Under the pieces are notes generated by a model that saw only the letters and a program-made list of their open reading frames with translations, was not told the DNA's origin and did not search any database. A stretch of DNA of 64,000 nucleotides, from assembly GCA_947625305.1 (NCBI GenBank), contig CANQNW010000001.1, forward strand, positions 1-64,000, given 5' to 3'. Both the position numbers and the translations under genes were made by a program. Of this stretch, positions 1-7,487 are shown piece after piece; position 1 is the stretch's first letter; each line of letters begins with the position of its first letter. This DNA is from Candidatus Gastranaerophilales bacterium. Lineage in GTDB: Bacteria > Cyanobacteriota > Vampirovibrionia > Gastranaerophilales > Gastranaerophilaceae.

Positions 1-278
1 TATGATATATATCCTTTTAATAATATATTATGTTTATTTGAATTATTATTTATTGTTTCTGAAATTTTTGAACTTGCGGCTCCTCCGGTGAAGATACCTT
101 CTTCTTTTTTACTTTTCATTGTCGGATATAAGATATCCTCCCTTAATTGCTTTATCCCCGGGGCTAATGCTTCTACAAGCTTATTTTTTATAATTTCTTT
201 CGGATCCTCTTTGTCTTTCATTGTCGGGTATAAAATTCTTGCTCTTCTTTCCCATTTATCTTCTGAGTTGTCAAACAT
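1..278 (-). CDS. Modular effector, N-terminal part (runs off left edge)
   Basis: The frame is open from an ATG at 278 to the window edge (92 codons seen), preceded by an AAAGGA-type ribosome site. The first roughly 68 residues are almost identical to the N-terminus of the lysozyme gene at 1596-2411. They include two copies of ILYPTMK and the boundary motif FTGGAA. After GGAA the sequence diverges completely (SSKISETINNN...), so this is the same N-terminal module joined to a different C-terminal domain that lies outside the window. Its start is divergent from the small + strand gene at 442. The function of the missing domain is unknown. By analogy with its neighbours, a toxin or lytic enzyme is expected. 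Confidence 0.75.
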   Translation of the reverse strand, partial: MFDNSEDKWERRARILYPTMKDKEDPKEIIKNKLVEALAPGIKQLREDILYPTMKSKKEEGIFTGGAASSKISETINNNSNKHNILLKGYIS

Positions 279-441
279 TTTTTATCCTTTCTGTTTTTAC
301 ATTTTCTTGTATCTTTAATTATTTATTAACTTGTTATTATAATGTTTTTTATAAATTAAATACATTAATTTGCACTTATGTACATTTTAATTCCATTAGA
401 ATTTTATTGTTTTTTTATTTAAAATTGTTATAATTATCTTT

Positions 442-981
442 ATGAAAACAATTTTTATTACTTTAATCGCATTACTTTTATCAGCATTATCCTTTTCTCT
501 AGGATTTTTTGTGAAAAAATCTATTGATGATAAAAAATTTTATTTTTACAATTTGGAACAAGAATATCTTAAAAATAAAATTAATCATTTTTCTGAAACT
601 AATTACAAACTTTCAAAGTCCGTTAATCATATGAAAACTGAATTCGATAAAAATTGGTTAGAATTATCGGAAGATATTTATTTGGATAAAAAATCAATAA
701 CTATAAATAAATACTCAATTTCCGGCTGGTTTAAAATGTATAATACAGAAAACACCTTTAATGATAATATTAATGGTGTTCCTGTATTTTATCAATTAAT
801 AAAGTATGAAGCTGATTGTAACAATCCTACGTTATGTCTTATACATATAAAACAATATGATAAAAATGATAATATATTATCAGATGAACCAAATAATTAT
901 GATGTATGTTATAACGGTGCAGGTGGATGGATTAATGGTGAAATAGCTTATAATGCTTTATGCAAATTTGAAAAGAACTAA
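442..981 (+). CDS. Small exported or membrane-anchored protein, putative immunity partner
   Basis: This is a 179 aa protein with an N-terminal hydrophobic segment (about residues 3-24, ITLIALLLSALSFSLGFF) followed by KKSIDDK. It is either a signal peptide or a single anchor with the rest in the periplasm. The first roughly 30 residues are nearly identical to the protein at 1135-1599, while the remainder is unrelated, so the export segment has been kept and the functional domain swapped. Four cysteines lie in the C-terminal half (ADCNNPTLCLIHI, YDVCYN, NALCKF). A TATAAT box at 429-434 ends 7 nt before the ATG and there is no ribosome site, so the mRNA is probably leaderless. No family is recognised. 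The immunity role is inferred from context. Confidence 0.6.
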   Translation: MKTIFITLIALLLSALSFSLGFFVKKSIDDKKFYFYNLEQEYLKNKINHFSETNYKLSKSVNHMKTEFDKNWLELSEDIYLDKKSITINKYSISGWFKMYNTENTFNDNINGVPVFYQLIKYEADCNNPTLCLIHIKQYDKNDNILSDEPNNYDVCYNGAGGWINGEIAYNALCKFEKN

Positions 982-1134
982 ATTTATTTTTACATTATTT
1001 TGCATATTTAATTAAAATTTAACTTGTTGTTGTAATATTACTTTTAAGCTAAATACATTAATTTGCACTTATATACATTTTAGTTCCATTAAAATTTTAT
1101 TGTTTTTTTATTTAAATTTGTTATAATTACCATT

Positions 1135-1599
1135 ATGAAAAAGTTATTTATTACATTAATCGCTTTACTTTTATCAGCATTATCCTTTTCTTTAGGATTT
1201 TTTGTAAAAAAATCTATTGATGATAAAAATTATGCAGTTTTAAACATTGAAAAAGAAAATTTACAGGCAGAAATTGATAGCCTTCAATCATCAAAAACAA
1301 GGCTTAATAATATTATTAATGGTTTTAATATAGCTCCTATTGACTTTTACTTGTACGATGAAGATCCAAATCGTTTTGAATTAATACATATAAACAAAAA
1401 TGGTAATGTAGAATATAAAGGAAAAGTTTTATATACTGATAATGGCAAACCTTTAAACAGAGATACTGCATATACTACGATTGAACTTAAAGTACTTTTT
1501 GTAGCTGAACGTATTGAACCAAGAGAAGGATGCGATCCGAGAGATACCGCAAAAAATGGCACTTTGGGTTGTTATGTTGATATTCCTGATAACAATTAG
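1135..1599 (+). CDS. Small exported or anchored protein, putative lysozyme-immunity partner
   Basis: This is a 154 aa protein sharing its N-terminal anchor (ITLIALLLSALSFSLGFFVKK) with the gene at 442 but with a different periplasmic part. A short coiled stretch (about residues 38-62) is followed by a beta-rich domain with two cysteines near the C-terminus (EGCDPRD, LGCYVD). Its stop overlaps the stop of the convergent GH24 lysozyme gene by 4 bp (1596-1599), and this tight pairing suggests it protects against that enzyme. A TATAAT box at 1122-1127 lies 7 nt before the ATG, with TTGTTT 16 nt further up, so the transcript is probably leaderless. No similarity to known lysozyme-inhibitor families (Ivy, MliC, PliI) was recognised by eye. 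Confidence 0.6.
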   Translation: MKKLFITLIALLLSALSFSLGFFVKKSIDDKNYAVLNIEKENLQAEIDSLQSSKTRLNNIINGFNIAPIDFYLYDEDPNRFELIHINKNGNVEYKGKVLYTDNGKPLNRDTAYTTIELKVLFVAERIEPREGCDPRDTAKNGTLGCYVDIPDNN

Positions 1600-2411
1600 T
1601 TATCAGGAGTTAAAAATAATTCTTTTTCTCTTTTTCTTCTAATAACCAACCCTTTTAATACTTTACCTTTTTGATATATATATCTATCAAATTCATCTGC
1701 AGCACCTTCATAATCTCCTTTATTTAATTTTTTTAACAAATCAGAGTCTTTAAGTATATTCGGACCAAGATTATATACAAAACTTGCTAATGCTATTTTC
1801 TGATTATTTGTTAAAGGAACCTCTACTTGTTTTAAAGGTGCTGTATGTGTTTCAAAATCTTTTCTGTATAATTCTTCTGCTTTTTCTTCTGTAATCTTCA
1901 TCCCTAATTTAATTGGTTTACCATCAACTAAACCAGTATGTCCGTAGCCTATTGTCAATTTATCATTTGGTGTCGGATAGTATGCATCTTCTCTAAATTT
2001 TTCAATACCATGTATAAATTTTCGCGCTCGTTTTAATTCTTCATCAGAAAATTTCGCATTATTACTACTATCCCACAAAATAGGTGTTTCTTTTGATTCA
2101 TTATCTAAATATTTTCCAAATTTTGCTAATTGATTTCTTTCATATTTTTTAAGAATACTAATTTCTTTAAGATTTTCTATATATTTTTTATTTTCCTTAC
2201 AAATATCCGCGGCTCCTCCGGTGAAGATACCTTCTTCTTTTTTACTTTTCATTGTCGGATATAAGATATCCTCCCTTAATTGCTTTATCCCCGGGGCTAA
2301 TGCTTCTACAAGCTTATTTTTTATAATTTCTTTCGGATCCTCTTTGTCTTTCATTGTCGGGTATAAAATTCTTGCTCTTCTTTCCCATTTATCTTCAGAT
2401 TGGTCAAACAT
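1596..2411 (-). CDS. GH24 phage-type lysozyme with N-terminal ILYPTMK module
   Basis: This is a 271 aa protein. Residues 1-68 form the shared module (RARILYPTMK, REDILYPTMK, then IFTGGAA), followed by a charged linker of about 60 residues. The C-terminal domain (about 128-267) is a T4/lambda-type GH24 muramidase: the catalytic Glu is in HGIEKFRED (E137), followed by LTIGYGHTG (T153). Further family hallmarks are LTNNQKIALASFVYNLG and a C-terminal IRRKREKELFL. The usual Asp/Cys of the E-D-T triad seems replaced by Thr in YYPTPND, a variation seen in some members. There is no signal peptide, so delivery would need the N-terminal module, a holin or packaging. A ribosome site (AAAGGA) precedes the ATG. 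The gene is convergent with 1135-1599. Confidence 0.85.
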   Translation of the reverse strand: MFDQSEDKWERRARILYPTMKDKEDPKEIIKNKLVEALAPGIKQLREDILYPTMKSKKEEGIFTGGAADICKENKKYIENLKEISILKKYERNQLAKFGKYLDNESKETPILWDSSNNAKFSDEELKRARKFIHGIEKFREDAYYPTPNDKLTIGYGHTGLVDGKPIKLGMKITEEKAEELYRKDFETHTAPLKQVEVPLTNNQKIALASFVYNLGPNILKDSDLLKKLNKGDYEGAADEFDRYIYQKGKVLKGLVIRRKREKELFLTPDN

Positions 2412-2727
2412 TTTTTATCCTTTCTATTTTTACATTTTCTTGTATGTTTAATTATTTTTTAACTTGTTATTGTAATGTTTTTGATAAATTAAATACATTA
2501 GTTTGCACTTGTATACATTTTAGTTTAGCTATAATTCTTTAAGTAATGACCATATGCCTTAAAGATAAGGTTTTAACTCAATATATTTTATAGTCTTATA
2601 AAAATTTTTACATTTTATTGTATTTTTAAATTAATATTTAACCTTTTTTTGTATTTAAAGATATAAATAAGTTACAATATATTGTTTTAATATTGTATTT
2701 ATTGTTAATTTAATTTATAATAATTTA
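2412..2727. promoter_or_regulatory. Divergent promoter region between lysozyme and small exported gene
   Basis: This is 316 bp without a gene. Its left part repeats the upstream regions at about 283-441 and 1020-1134 (TTTGCACTTxTATACATTTTAGTT-like). Its right end carries the element found before all four 116 aa genes: TTGTAT at 2693-2698, a 17 nt spacer, TATAAT at 2716-2721, then ATG 6 nt later. The middle (about 2540-2690) is very AT-rich and shows no further feature to me. Confidence 0.5.
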
Positions 2728-3078
2728 ATGAAAAATTTTTTAATTACATCTTTTATCTTTTATCTCGTTTTTTATTCTAACTTCGCTTTTGCTGAAGTTC
2801 CGACATTTGGCGGGGATGATTTATATAAATATTACGTTTTAGACCGTATTGACGGACCGGATATTCCTGATAATGTTAAACAATTTGCTAAAGATAATAA
2901 CTGTGTGGGAGTTGTTAAAAGCTATTATTGGAGCCATAAAATCTTTAAAAATAACGGCGGGGTATATTCTTGCGGAATAAACGGTAAAGCACAGTTTATT
3001 TATGATAATGAAAAAAAATTGCGTTTCGCCAGATGGTACGAAAAACATAAATTCAGAAAACCAATATTTGAATTTTAA
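2728..3078 (+). CDS. 116 aa secreted protein, putative immunity protein (copy 1)
   Basis: This is a 116 aa precursor with a clear signal peptide (MKNFLITSFIFYLVFYSN followed by FAFA, predicted cleavage before EVP), so the mature domain of about 93 residues acts in the periplasm or outside. The mature part has two cysteines (NNCVG, YSCG) that could form a disulfide, and a basic C-terminus. Its stop overlaps by 4 bp (3075-3078) the stop of the convergent papain-like effector. This copy differs from the others at CVGVVKS (CFEVMKS in copies 2-4) and has PTFGGDDLYKYY at the mature N-terminus. TATAAT at 2716-2721 is 6 nt before the ATG and there is no ribosome site. No known family is recognised. 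The immunity role is inferred from pairing and localisation. Confidence 0.7.
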   Translation: MKNFLITSFIFYLVFYSNFAFAEVPTFGGDDLYKYYVLDRIDGPDIPDNVKQFAKDNNCVGVVKSYYWSHKIFKNNGGVYSCGINGKAQFIYDNEKKLRFARWYEKHKFRKPIFEF

Positions 3079-3833
3079 TTTCTCTTTTCTGTTGGCTTTG
3101 ATATTTGATTAAGGATATCTGAATTTAATTCCTTATCATCTACCCTTAATATCATTGGTGGAAATGGCTCTTCGCTCCAATCAAATTTATATTTAATACT
3201 GCTTAAAAAATTTGCATCACGGTCTCTTCCTATTTGCGGATCATAAAATTTAAGTTGATTATTTGAGTCTTTTGTCACTGTTATAATATGAGCTTTTTTT
3301 AATCCGTCACCCCCTTTTTGTTTCCATTGGAATGCAAATATATATCGCTCTCCCTTCTGAACTGTTTCATCAAGGTAATTTATACAGTCAAATTCATTTT
3401 TTGATTTTAGCTTTGTAAATTCAGGTATTTTTCCCGTAGAAGGGTCTATATATGCAATATTGGGTCTATTTGATAACTTATCCTTTAATTCACTGCCTAA
3501 AGCGATATTTACTTCAATATCATATCCCCGCATTCTTGCCTCCAATATTGCTACACTAGCCTGACAATTTGTTTTATATGTTGTATTTCCAAATATTTCA
3601 TAATGAGGATTTACTCCGTTTATTGCTTCATCTATTGTCATAGGTGTACCTTTTATTACTCCTGCAATTTCATCTCTCACTATTTTTGCAGCTCCGCCTG
3701 TTATTGCTCCTTTTTCTGTTTCATTTTTCATTGTCGGATATAATATATCTTCTCTGTTTTGTGAAGATACTCCTCCGTTTTTGTAAGTAAATTTCCCTTC
3801 TTCATCACGGGGGTGTTCTGATTCTATAAACAT
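3075..3833 (-). CDS. Papain-like (Tox-PL-type) effector with phage-style N-terminal module, copy 1
   Basis: This is a 252 aa protein. Residues 1-20 (MFIESEHPRDEEGKFTYKNG) resemble the RDExGRF motif common in phage head-associated proteins. Residues 26-48 carry REDILYPTMK...ITGGAA, shared with the lysozyme and the edge gene. The C-terminal domain reads as a papain-fold cysteine enzyme of the Tox-PL or phage-minor-capsid type: NCQASVAILEARMRGYDIEV (Cys90 with the typical ARxRGYD), then AHIITVTKD (His182) and LKFYDPQIGR (Asp198, Gln200). Known members are deamidases or proteases in polymorphic toxins. The reaction here is not determined. A strong AGGAGG site precedes the ATG. The gene is convergent with the exported 116 aa gene at 2728. 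Confidence 0.7.
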   Translation of the reverse strand: MFIESEHPRDEEGKFTYKNGGVSSQNREDILYPTMKNETEKGAITGGAAKIVRDEIAGVIKGTPMTIDEAINGVNPHYEIFGNTTYKTNCQASVAILEARMRGYDIEVNIALGSELKDKLSNRPNIAYIDPSTGKIPEFTKLKSKNEFDCINYLDETVQKGERYIFAFQWKQKGGDGLKKAHIITVTKDSNNQLKFYDPQIGRDRDANFLSSIKYKFDWSEEPFPPMILRVDDKELNSDILNQISKPTEKRN

Positions 3834-3934
3834 TTTTATCCTCCTTTTACAATTTTTTGCATATACAATATAAATGAATTACAACATGTTGTTTAAATAT
3901 TGTATTTATTGTTAATTTAATTTATAATAATTTA

Positions 3935-4285
3935 ATGAAAACATTTTTAATTACATCTTTTATCTTTTATCTCGCTTTTTATTCTAATTCCGCATTTGCT
4001 GAAGTTCCGACAATTACTGCGGATGAAGCATATAAATATTACGTTTTAGACCGTATTGACGGACCGGATATCCCTGATAATGTTAAACAATTTGCTAAAG
4101 ATAATAACTGTTTTGAGGTAATGAAAAGTTATTATTGGAGTCATAAAATCTTTAAAAATAACGGCGGGGTGTATTCTTGCGGAATAAACGGTAAAGCACA
4201 GTTTATTTATGATAATGAAAAAAAATTGCGTTTCGCCAGATGGTACGAAAAACATAAATTCAGAAAACCAATATTTGAATTTTAA
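3935..4285 (+). CDS. 116 aa secreted protein, putative immunity protein (copy 2)
   Basis: This is a second copy of the secreted 116 aa protein, with signal peptide ending SAFA before EVP. The mature N-terminus reads PTITADEAYKYYVLDR, a segment different from copies 1 and 3 (PTFGGDD) but shared with copy 4; the rest is nearly identical, including the two cysteines. The stop overlaps the convergent effector stop by 4 bp (4282-4285). The promoter is the array type, with TATAAT 6 nt before ATG and no ribosome site. The patchwork of two N-terminal variants among four copies suggests recombination within the array. Confidence 0.7.
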   Translation: MKTFLITSFIFYLAFYSNSAFAEVPTITADEAYKYYVLDRIDGPDIPDNVKQFAKDNNCFEVMKSYYWSHKIFKNNGGVYSCGINGKAQFIYDNEKKLRFARWYEKHKFRKPIFEF

Positions 4286-5025
4286 TTTCTCTTTTCTGTT
4301 GGCTTTGATATTTGATTAAGGATATCTGAATTTAATTCCTTATCATCTACCCTTAATATCATTGGTGGAAATGGCTCTTCGCTCCAATCAAATTTATATT
4401 TAATACTGCTTAAAAAATTTGCATCACGGTCTCTTCCTATTTGCGGATCATAAAATTTAAGTTGATTATTTGAGTCTTTTGTCACTGTTATGATATGCCA
4501 GCTTTTTCTTTGTTTCCATTGGAATGTAAATATATATCGTTCTCCCTTCTGCACTGTTTCATCTAGGTAATTTATACAGTCAAATTCATTTTTTGATTTT
4601 AGTTTTGTAAATTCAGGTATTTTCCCCGTAGAAGGGTCTATATATGCAATATTGGGTCTATCTGATAACTTATCTTTTAAATCACTGCCTAAAGCGATAT
4701 TTACTTCAATATCATATCCCCGCATTCTTGCCTCCAATATTGCTACACTAGCCTGACAATTTGTTTTATATGTTGTATTTCCAAATATTTCATAATGAGG
4801 ATTTACTCCGTTTATTGCTTCATCTATTGTCATAGGTGTACCTTTTATTACTCCTGCAATTTCATCTCTCACTATTTTTGCAGCTCCGCCTGTTATTGCT
4901 CCTTTTTCTGTTTCATTTTTCATTGTCGGATATAATATATCTTCTCTGTTTTGTGAAGATACTCCTCCGTTTTTGTAAGTAAATTTCCCTTCTTCATCAC
5001 GGGGGTGTTCTGATTCTATAAACAT
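4282..5025 (-). CDS. Papain-like effector, copy 2
   Basis: This is a 247 aa near-duplicate of the effector at 3075-3833, with the same N-terminal DEEGKF and REDILYPTMK...TGGAA module and the same catalytic Cys region (NCQASVAILEARMRGYD). A small in-frame change just before the catalytic histidine replaces KGGDGLKKAHIITV with RKSWHIITV, five residues shorter. The His and the FYDPQIGR motif are kept, so the enzyme may be intact. The ribosome site is AGGAGG. The gene is convergent with the 116 aa gene at 3935 and divergent from the one at 5127. The few scattered substitutions (ELKD to DLKD, SNRP to SDRP) show a recent duplication. Confidence 0.7.
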   Translation of the reverse strand: MFIESEHPRDEEGKFTYKNGGVSSQNREDILYPTMKNETEKGAITGGAAKIVRDEIAGVIKGTPMTIDEAINGVNPHYEIFGNTTYKTNCQASVAILEARMRGYDIEVNIALGSDLKDKLSDRPNIAYIDPSTGKIPEFTKLKSKNEFDCINYLDETVQKGERYIFTFQWKQRKSWHIITVTKDSNNQLKFYDPQIGRDRDANFLSSIKYKFDWSEEPFPPMILRVDDKELNSDILNQISKPTEKRN

Positions 5026-5126
5026 TTTTATCCTCCTTTTACAATTTTTTGCATATACAATATATATGAATTACAACATGTTGTTTAAATATTGTATTTA
5101 TTGTTAATTTAATTTATAATAATTTA

Positions 5127-5477
5127 ATGAAAAATTTTTTAATTACATCTTTTATCTTTTATCTTGCTTTTTATTCTAATTCCGCATTTGCTGAAGTTCC
5201 GACATTTGGAGGGGATGATTTATATAAATATTACGTTTTAGACCGTATTGACGGACCGGATATTCCTAATAATGTTAAACAATTTGCTAAAGATAATAAC
5301 TGTTTTGAGGTAATGAAAAGTTATTATTGGAGTCATAAAATCTTTAAAAATAACGGCGGTGTGTATTCTTGTCTAAAAAACGGTAAAGAACAATATATTT
5401 ATGATAACGAAAAAAAATTACGTTTCGCCAAATGGTACGAAAAACATAAATTCAGAAAACCAATATTTGAAAATTAA
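5127..5477 (+). CDS. 116 aa secreted protein, putative immunity protein (copy 3, effector lost)
   Basis: This is the third copy, with signal peptide ending SAFA and the PTFGGDD-type mature N-terminus. It is the most divergent of the four at the C-terminal half (YSCLKNGKEQYIYD instead of YSCGINGKAQFIYD, and ending PIFEN rather than PIFEF). The convergent effector has been reduced to a fragment (5418-5567), so this is an orphan of the pair. The TATAAT-6 nt-ATG promoter arrangement is retained. Keeping the open frame after loss of the partner is what is expected of an orphan immunity gene. Confidence 0.65.
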   Translation: MKNFLITSFIFYLAFYSNSAFAEVPTFGGDDLYKYYVLDRIDGPDIPNNVKQFAKDNNCFEVMKSYYWSHKIFKNNGGVYSCLKNGKEQYIYDNEKKLRFAKWYEKHKFRKPIFEN

Positions 5478-5567
5478 TCTCTCTTCTATGTTTTGTGAAG
5501 ATACTCCTCCGTTTTTGTAAGTAAATTTCCCTTCTTTATCACGAGGGTGTTCTGATTCTACAAACAT
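5418..5567 (-). pseudogene. Truncated effector remnant (N-terminal module only)
   Basis: From the ATG at 5567 the frame reads MFVESEHPRDKEGKF, then TYKNGGVSSQN, matching residues 1-26 of the papain-like effectors. It then crosses a deletion junction into the antisense of the neighbouring 116 aa gene (IEERLIFKYW...) and stops at 5418. All of the ILYPTMK motif and the catalytic domain are missing. The ribosome site (AGAGGACAAA) is weaker than in the intact copies. This is debris from collapse of one array unit. Confidence 0.75.
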
Positions 5568-5668
5568 TTTGTCCTCTCTTTTACAATTTTTTGCATATAC
5601 AATATATATGAATTACAACATGTTGTTTAAATGTTGTATTTATTGTTAATTTAATTTATAATAATTTA

Positions 5669-6019
5669 ATGAAAACATTTTTAATTACATCTTTTATCTT
5701 TTATCTAGCTTTTTATTCTAATTTCGCTTTTGCTGAAGTTCCGACAATTACTGCGGATGAAGCATATAAATATTACGTTTTAGACCGTATTGACGGACCG
5801 GATATCCCTGATAATGTTAAACAATTTGCTAAAGATAATAACTGTTTTGAGGTAATGAAAAGTTATTATTGGAGTCATAAAATCTTTAAAAATAACGGCG
5901 GGGTGTATTCTTGCGGAATAAACGGTAAAGCACAGTTTATTTATGATAATGAAAAAAAATTGCGTTTCGCCAGATGGTACGAAAAACATAAATTCAGAAA
6001 ACCAATATTTGAATTTTAA
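5669..6019 (+). CDS. 116 aa secreted protein, putative immunity protein (copy 4, terminal orphan)
   Basis: This last copy of the array has its signal peptide ending FAFA before EVP and a mature region almost identical to copy 2 (PTITADEAYKYYV, CGINGKAQF). No effector is convergent with it. Downstream are the 16 bp hairpin at 6082-6118 and the 3' end of the terminase gene. The TATAAT box sits 6 nt before the ATG, without a ribosome site. It is the second orphan copy in the array. Confidence 0.65.
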   Translation: MKTFLITSFIFYLAFYSNFAFAEVPTITADEAYKYYVLDRIDGPDIPDNVKQFAKDNNCFEVMKSYYWSHKIFKNNGGVYSCGINGKAQFIYDNEKKLRFARWYEKHKFRKPIFEF

Positions 6020-6081
6020 TAATTTTATTTATAAATCTGTATATTATTAATATAATAATGTGATAAAATATAAAGAAAATA

Positions 6082-6118
6082 CATTATTATGTAAAATTTG
6101 ATATTTTACATAATAATG
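6082..6118 (-). terminator. Perfect 16 bp hairpin downstream of terminase
   Basis: CATTATTATGTAAAAT, a 5 nt loop (ttgat), then ATTTTACATAATAATG form a perfect 16 bp stem. Read on the - strand it is followed by a T-rich stretch (TATTTTCTTTATATTTT), so it may end transcription coming from the terminase gene. The AT-rich stem is unusual for a terminator, and a protein-binding or element-end role is also possible. Confidence 0.5.
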
Positions 6119-6176
6119 CACCGCATAAGCATGAATTTTGAAGGTTTTAAGGAATATGTACATGTAAAAAAGAGGC

Positions 6177-7487
6177 TTATGCGTAAGGGTCAAAATTGGA
6201 ATCTAATATTACTGTTTCTTCCTTCTCATCAATCAAATAAGAGTAGTAATTTATTGCATAAATACCCATCATAAGGCTGTCGGCGAAGTCCGGACTTTCG
6301 CCGTGTTCCGATTTCATATCCTTTTTAGATTGAATAAATATTTGCCCGTTTGGTTTATAGGATTTTTTGATATATTCAAGCTGTGATATAGTCAAATCGG
6401 AAGATATTTTCAGCCATTCGTTATCAATATAATCTTTTAAAGTGAGATACCCGTCAGCCCTTCTGTTTAAGGCATTTGGACGATTGCTTGAGGCAGCACC
6501 GTTAAATTTAAGTGCATTGGATATTGCATTTTTTATGCTGACATATATGGAATAGCCAAGTCCGTCAGCATCAAGAATTAACAGTTCAGGTTTCCAGCGG
6601 GAGTACAAATTAATAATCCTGCCTTTTGTTACATCAGTATCAGGCTCATTCCAATGTTCCTGCCGTTCAAGCGACCATTGAGTTAGGCTTTTTGATTCAA
6701 TCAAACTCGCAACACACAAATCCCCGCCGTTACCTGCTAAGTCGACCGACATACACCTGATTTTTCGATAATTTTCTTCATTAAATTTGAGGTTTTTCGC
6801 CTTATCCAGTTTTATTGCCGAAAACAGAAAATCGTTTGTCGTATCTAACGGATTACCTTCCCAGATATACTCATAATCAAGAATATTCCGTTCTTTGCAC
6901 CGTTGAGCCTCATTTATAAGCTTTTGAGGGCAGTGCTTGTTGTCGTAATAATTAATTTTAATATGGAAACAATCATCTCTGGAAACGAACTCGGAATATA
7001 CAGGGTCTTTGCGTACAAGCCTGTTCATTGTAAAAATTACTATAGAGTTCTTTTTTCTTATGGTAGGGACTATTACATCCAAGGTAGATTTAGTAATTGC
7101 CTGTGCTTCATCTATCCAAAGGATATCAACACCTTCTAAGCCCTTAATATTAACTCTGCCTTGTTCTCTAAATCCTTTAAAAATAATACTTGAACCGCTT
7201 TTATTATGAACTATTTTATTTGATTTTACCGTAAAGTCTAAGTTATATTCACTAATTAAGTCATTAAATATTTTATAAACACTGTCCGAAATAGTTGCCT
7301 GAGTTTCTCTTCCGCAGCAAACCCGCACTTTTCTTTGTTCGGTTATCCAGAGAATAATTCTTGCTATACTTTGAGACTTGCCACCACCTCGCCCTCCTTC
7401 AATCAAAAAGTAATTGTAATTATTGATATTTGTTATTACAGGTATTAATTTATCAGGTATATTTAAAATTTCAGGTAATTCTATCAT
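6177..7487 (-). CDS. Phage terminase large subunit
   Basis: This 436 aa protein is the DNA-packaging motor. The N-terminal ATPase has a Walker A motif GGRGGGKS (residues 31-38) and Walker B VDILWIDEAQ (about 120-129). The C-terminal RNase H-like nuclease shows the acidic clusters MSVDLAGNGGD, LILDADGLG and SPDFADSLM. Length and motif order fit a complete TerL of the Terminase_6/XtmB type. Its start overlaps the upstream small gene by 17 bp, a typical small/large subunit arrangement. In most phages portal and head genes follow; here the next genes are the effector array. The frame is intact, so the packaging gene is not obviously decayed. Confidence 0.9.
   Translation of the reverse strand: MIELPEILNIPDKLIPVITNINNYNYFLIEGGRGGGKSQSIARIILWITEQRKVRVCCGRETQATISDSVYKIFNDLISEYNLDFTVKSNKIVHNKSGSSIIFKGFREQGRVNIKGLEGVDILWIDEAQAITKSTLDVIVPTIRKKNSIVIFTMNRLVRKDPVYSEFVSRDDCFHIKINYYDNKHCPQKLINEAQRCKERNILDYEYIWEGNPLDTTNDFLFSAIKLDKAKNLKFNEENYRKIRCMSVDLAGNGGDLCVASLIESKSLTQWSLERQEHWNEPDTDVTKGRIINLYSRWKPELLILDADGLGYSIYVSIKNAISNALKFNGAASSNRPNALNRRADGYLTLKDYIDNEWLKISSDLTISQLEYIKKSYKPNGQIFIQSKKDMKSEHGESPDFADSLMMGIYAINYYSYLIDEKEETVILDSNFDPYA

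Larger units (their letters stand above)
2640..6019. repeat. Tandem array of about 1.2 kb units (exported gene plus papain-like effector)
   Basis: The unit is a + strand 116 aa gene convergent with a - strand effector, followed by an approximately 90 bp divergent spacer. Unit 1 (about 2690-3845) and unit 2 (3846-5037) are complete and nearly identical. Unit 3 (5038-5580) keeps the 116 aa gene but has lost nearly all of the effector. Unit 4 (5581-6019) keeps only the 116 aa gene. The spacers at 3846-3934, 5038-5126 and 5580-5668 are almost the same sequence (CAATTTTTTGCATATACAAT near the left end, TATAAT near the right). The pattern fits recent tandem duplication followed by effector loss with retention of the small gene. 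Confidence 0.85.

Noticed and set aside
88..318. + strand 76 aa open frame and its near copy at 2221-2451
   Set aside because: Both are the antisense of the shared effector N-terminus and repeat only because that coding DNA is duplicated.
2640..6019. Insertion sequence or CRISPR array as cause of the repeats
   Set aside because: The 1.2 kb units carry no transposase or terminal inverted repeats and are far too long for CRISPR units; tandem gene duplication explains them. No CRISPR array was seen in the window.
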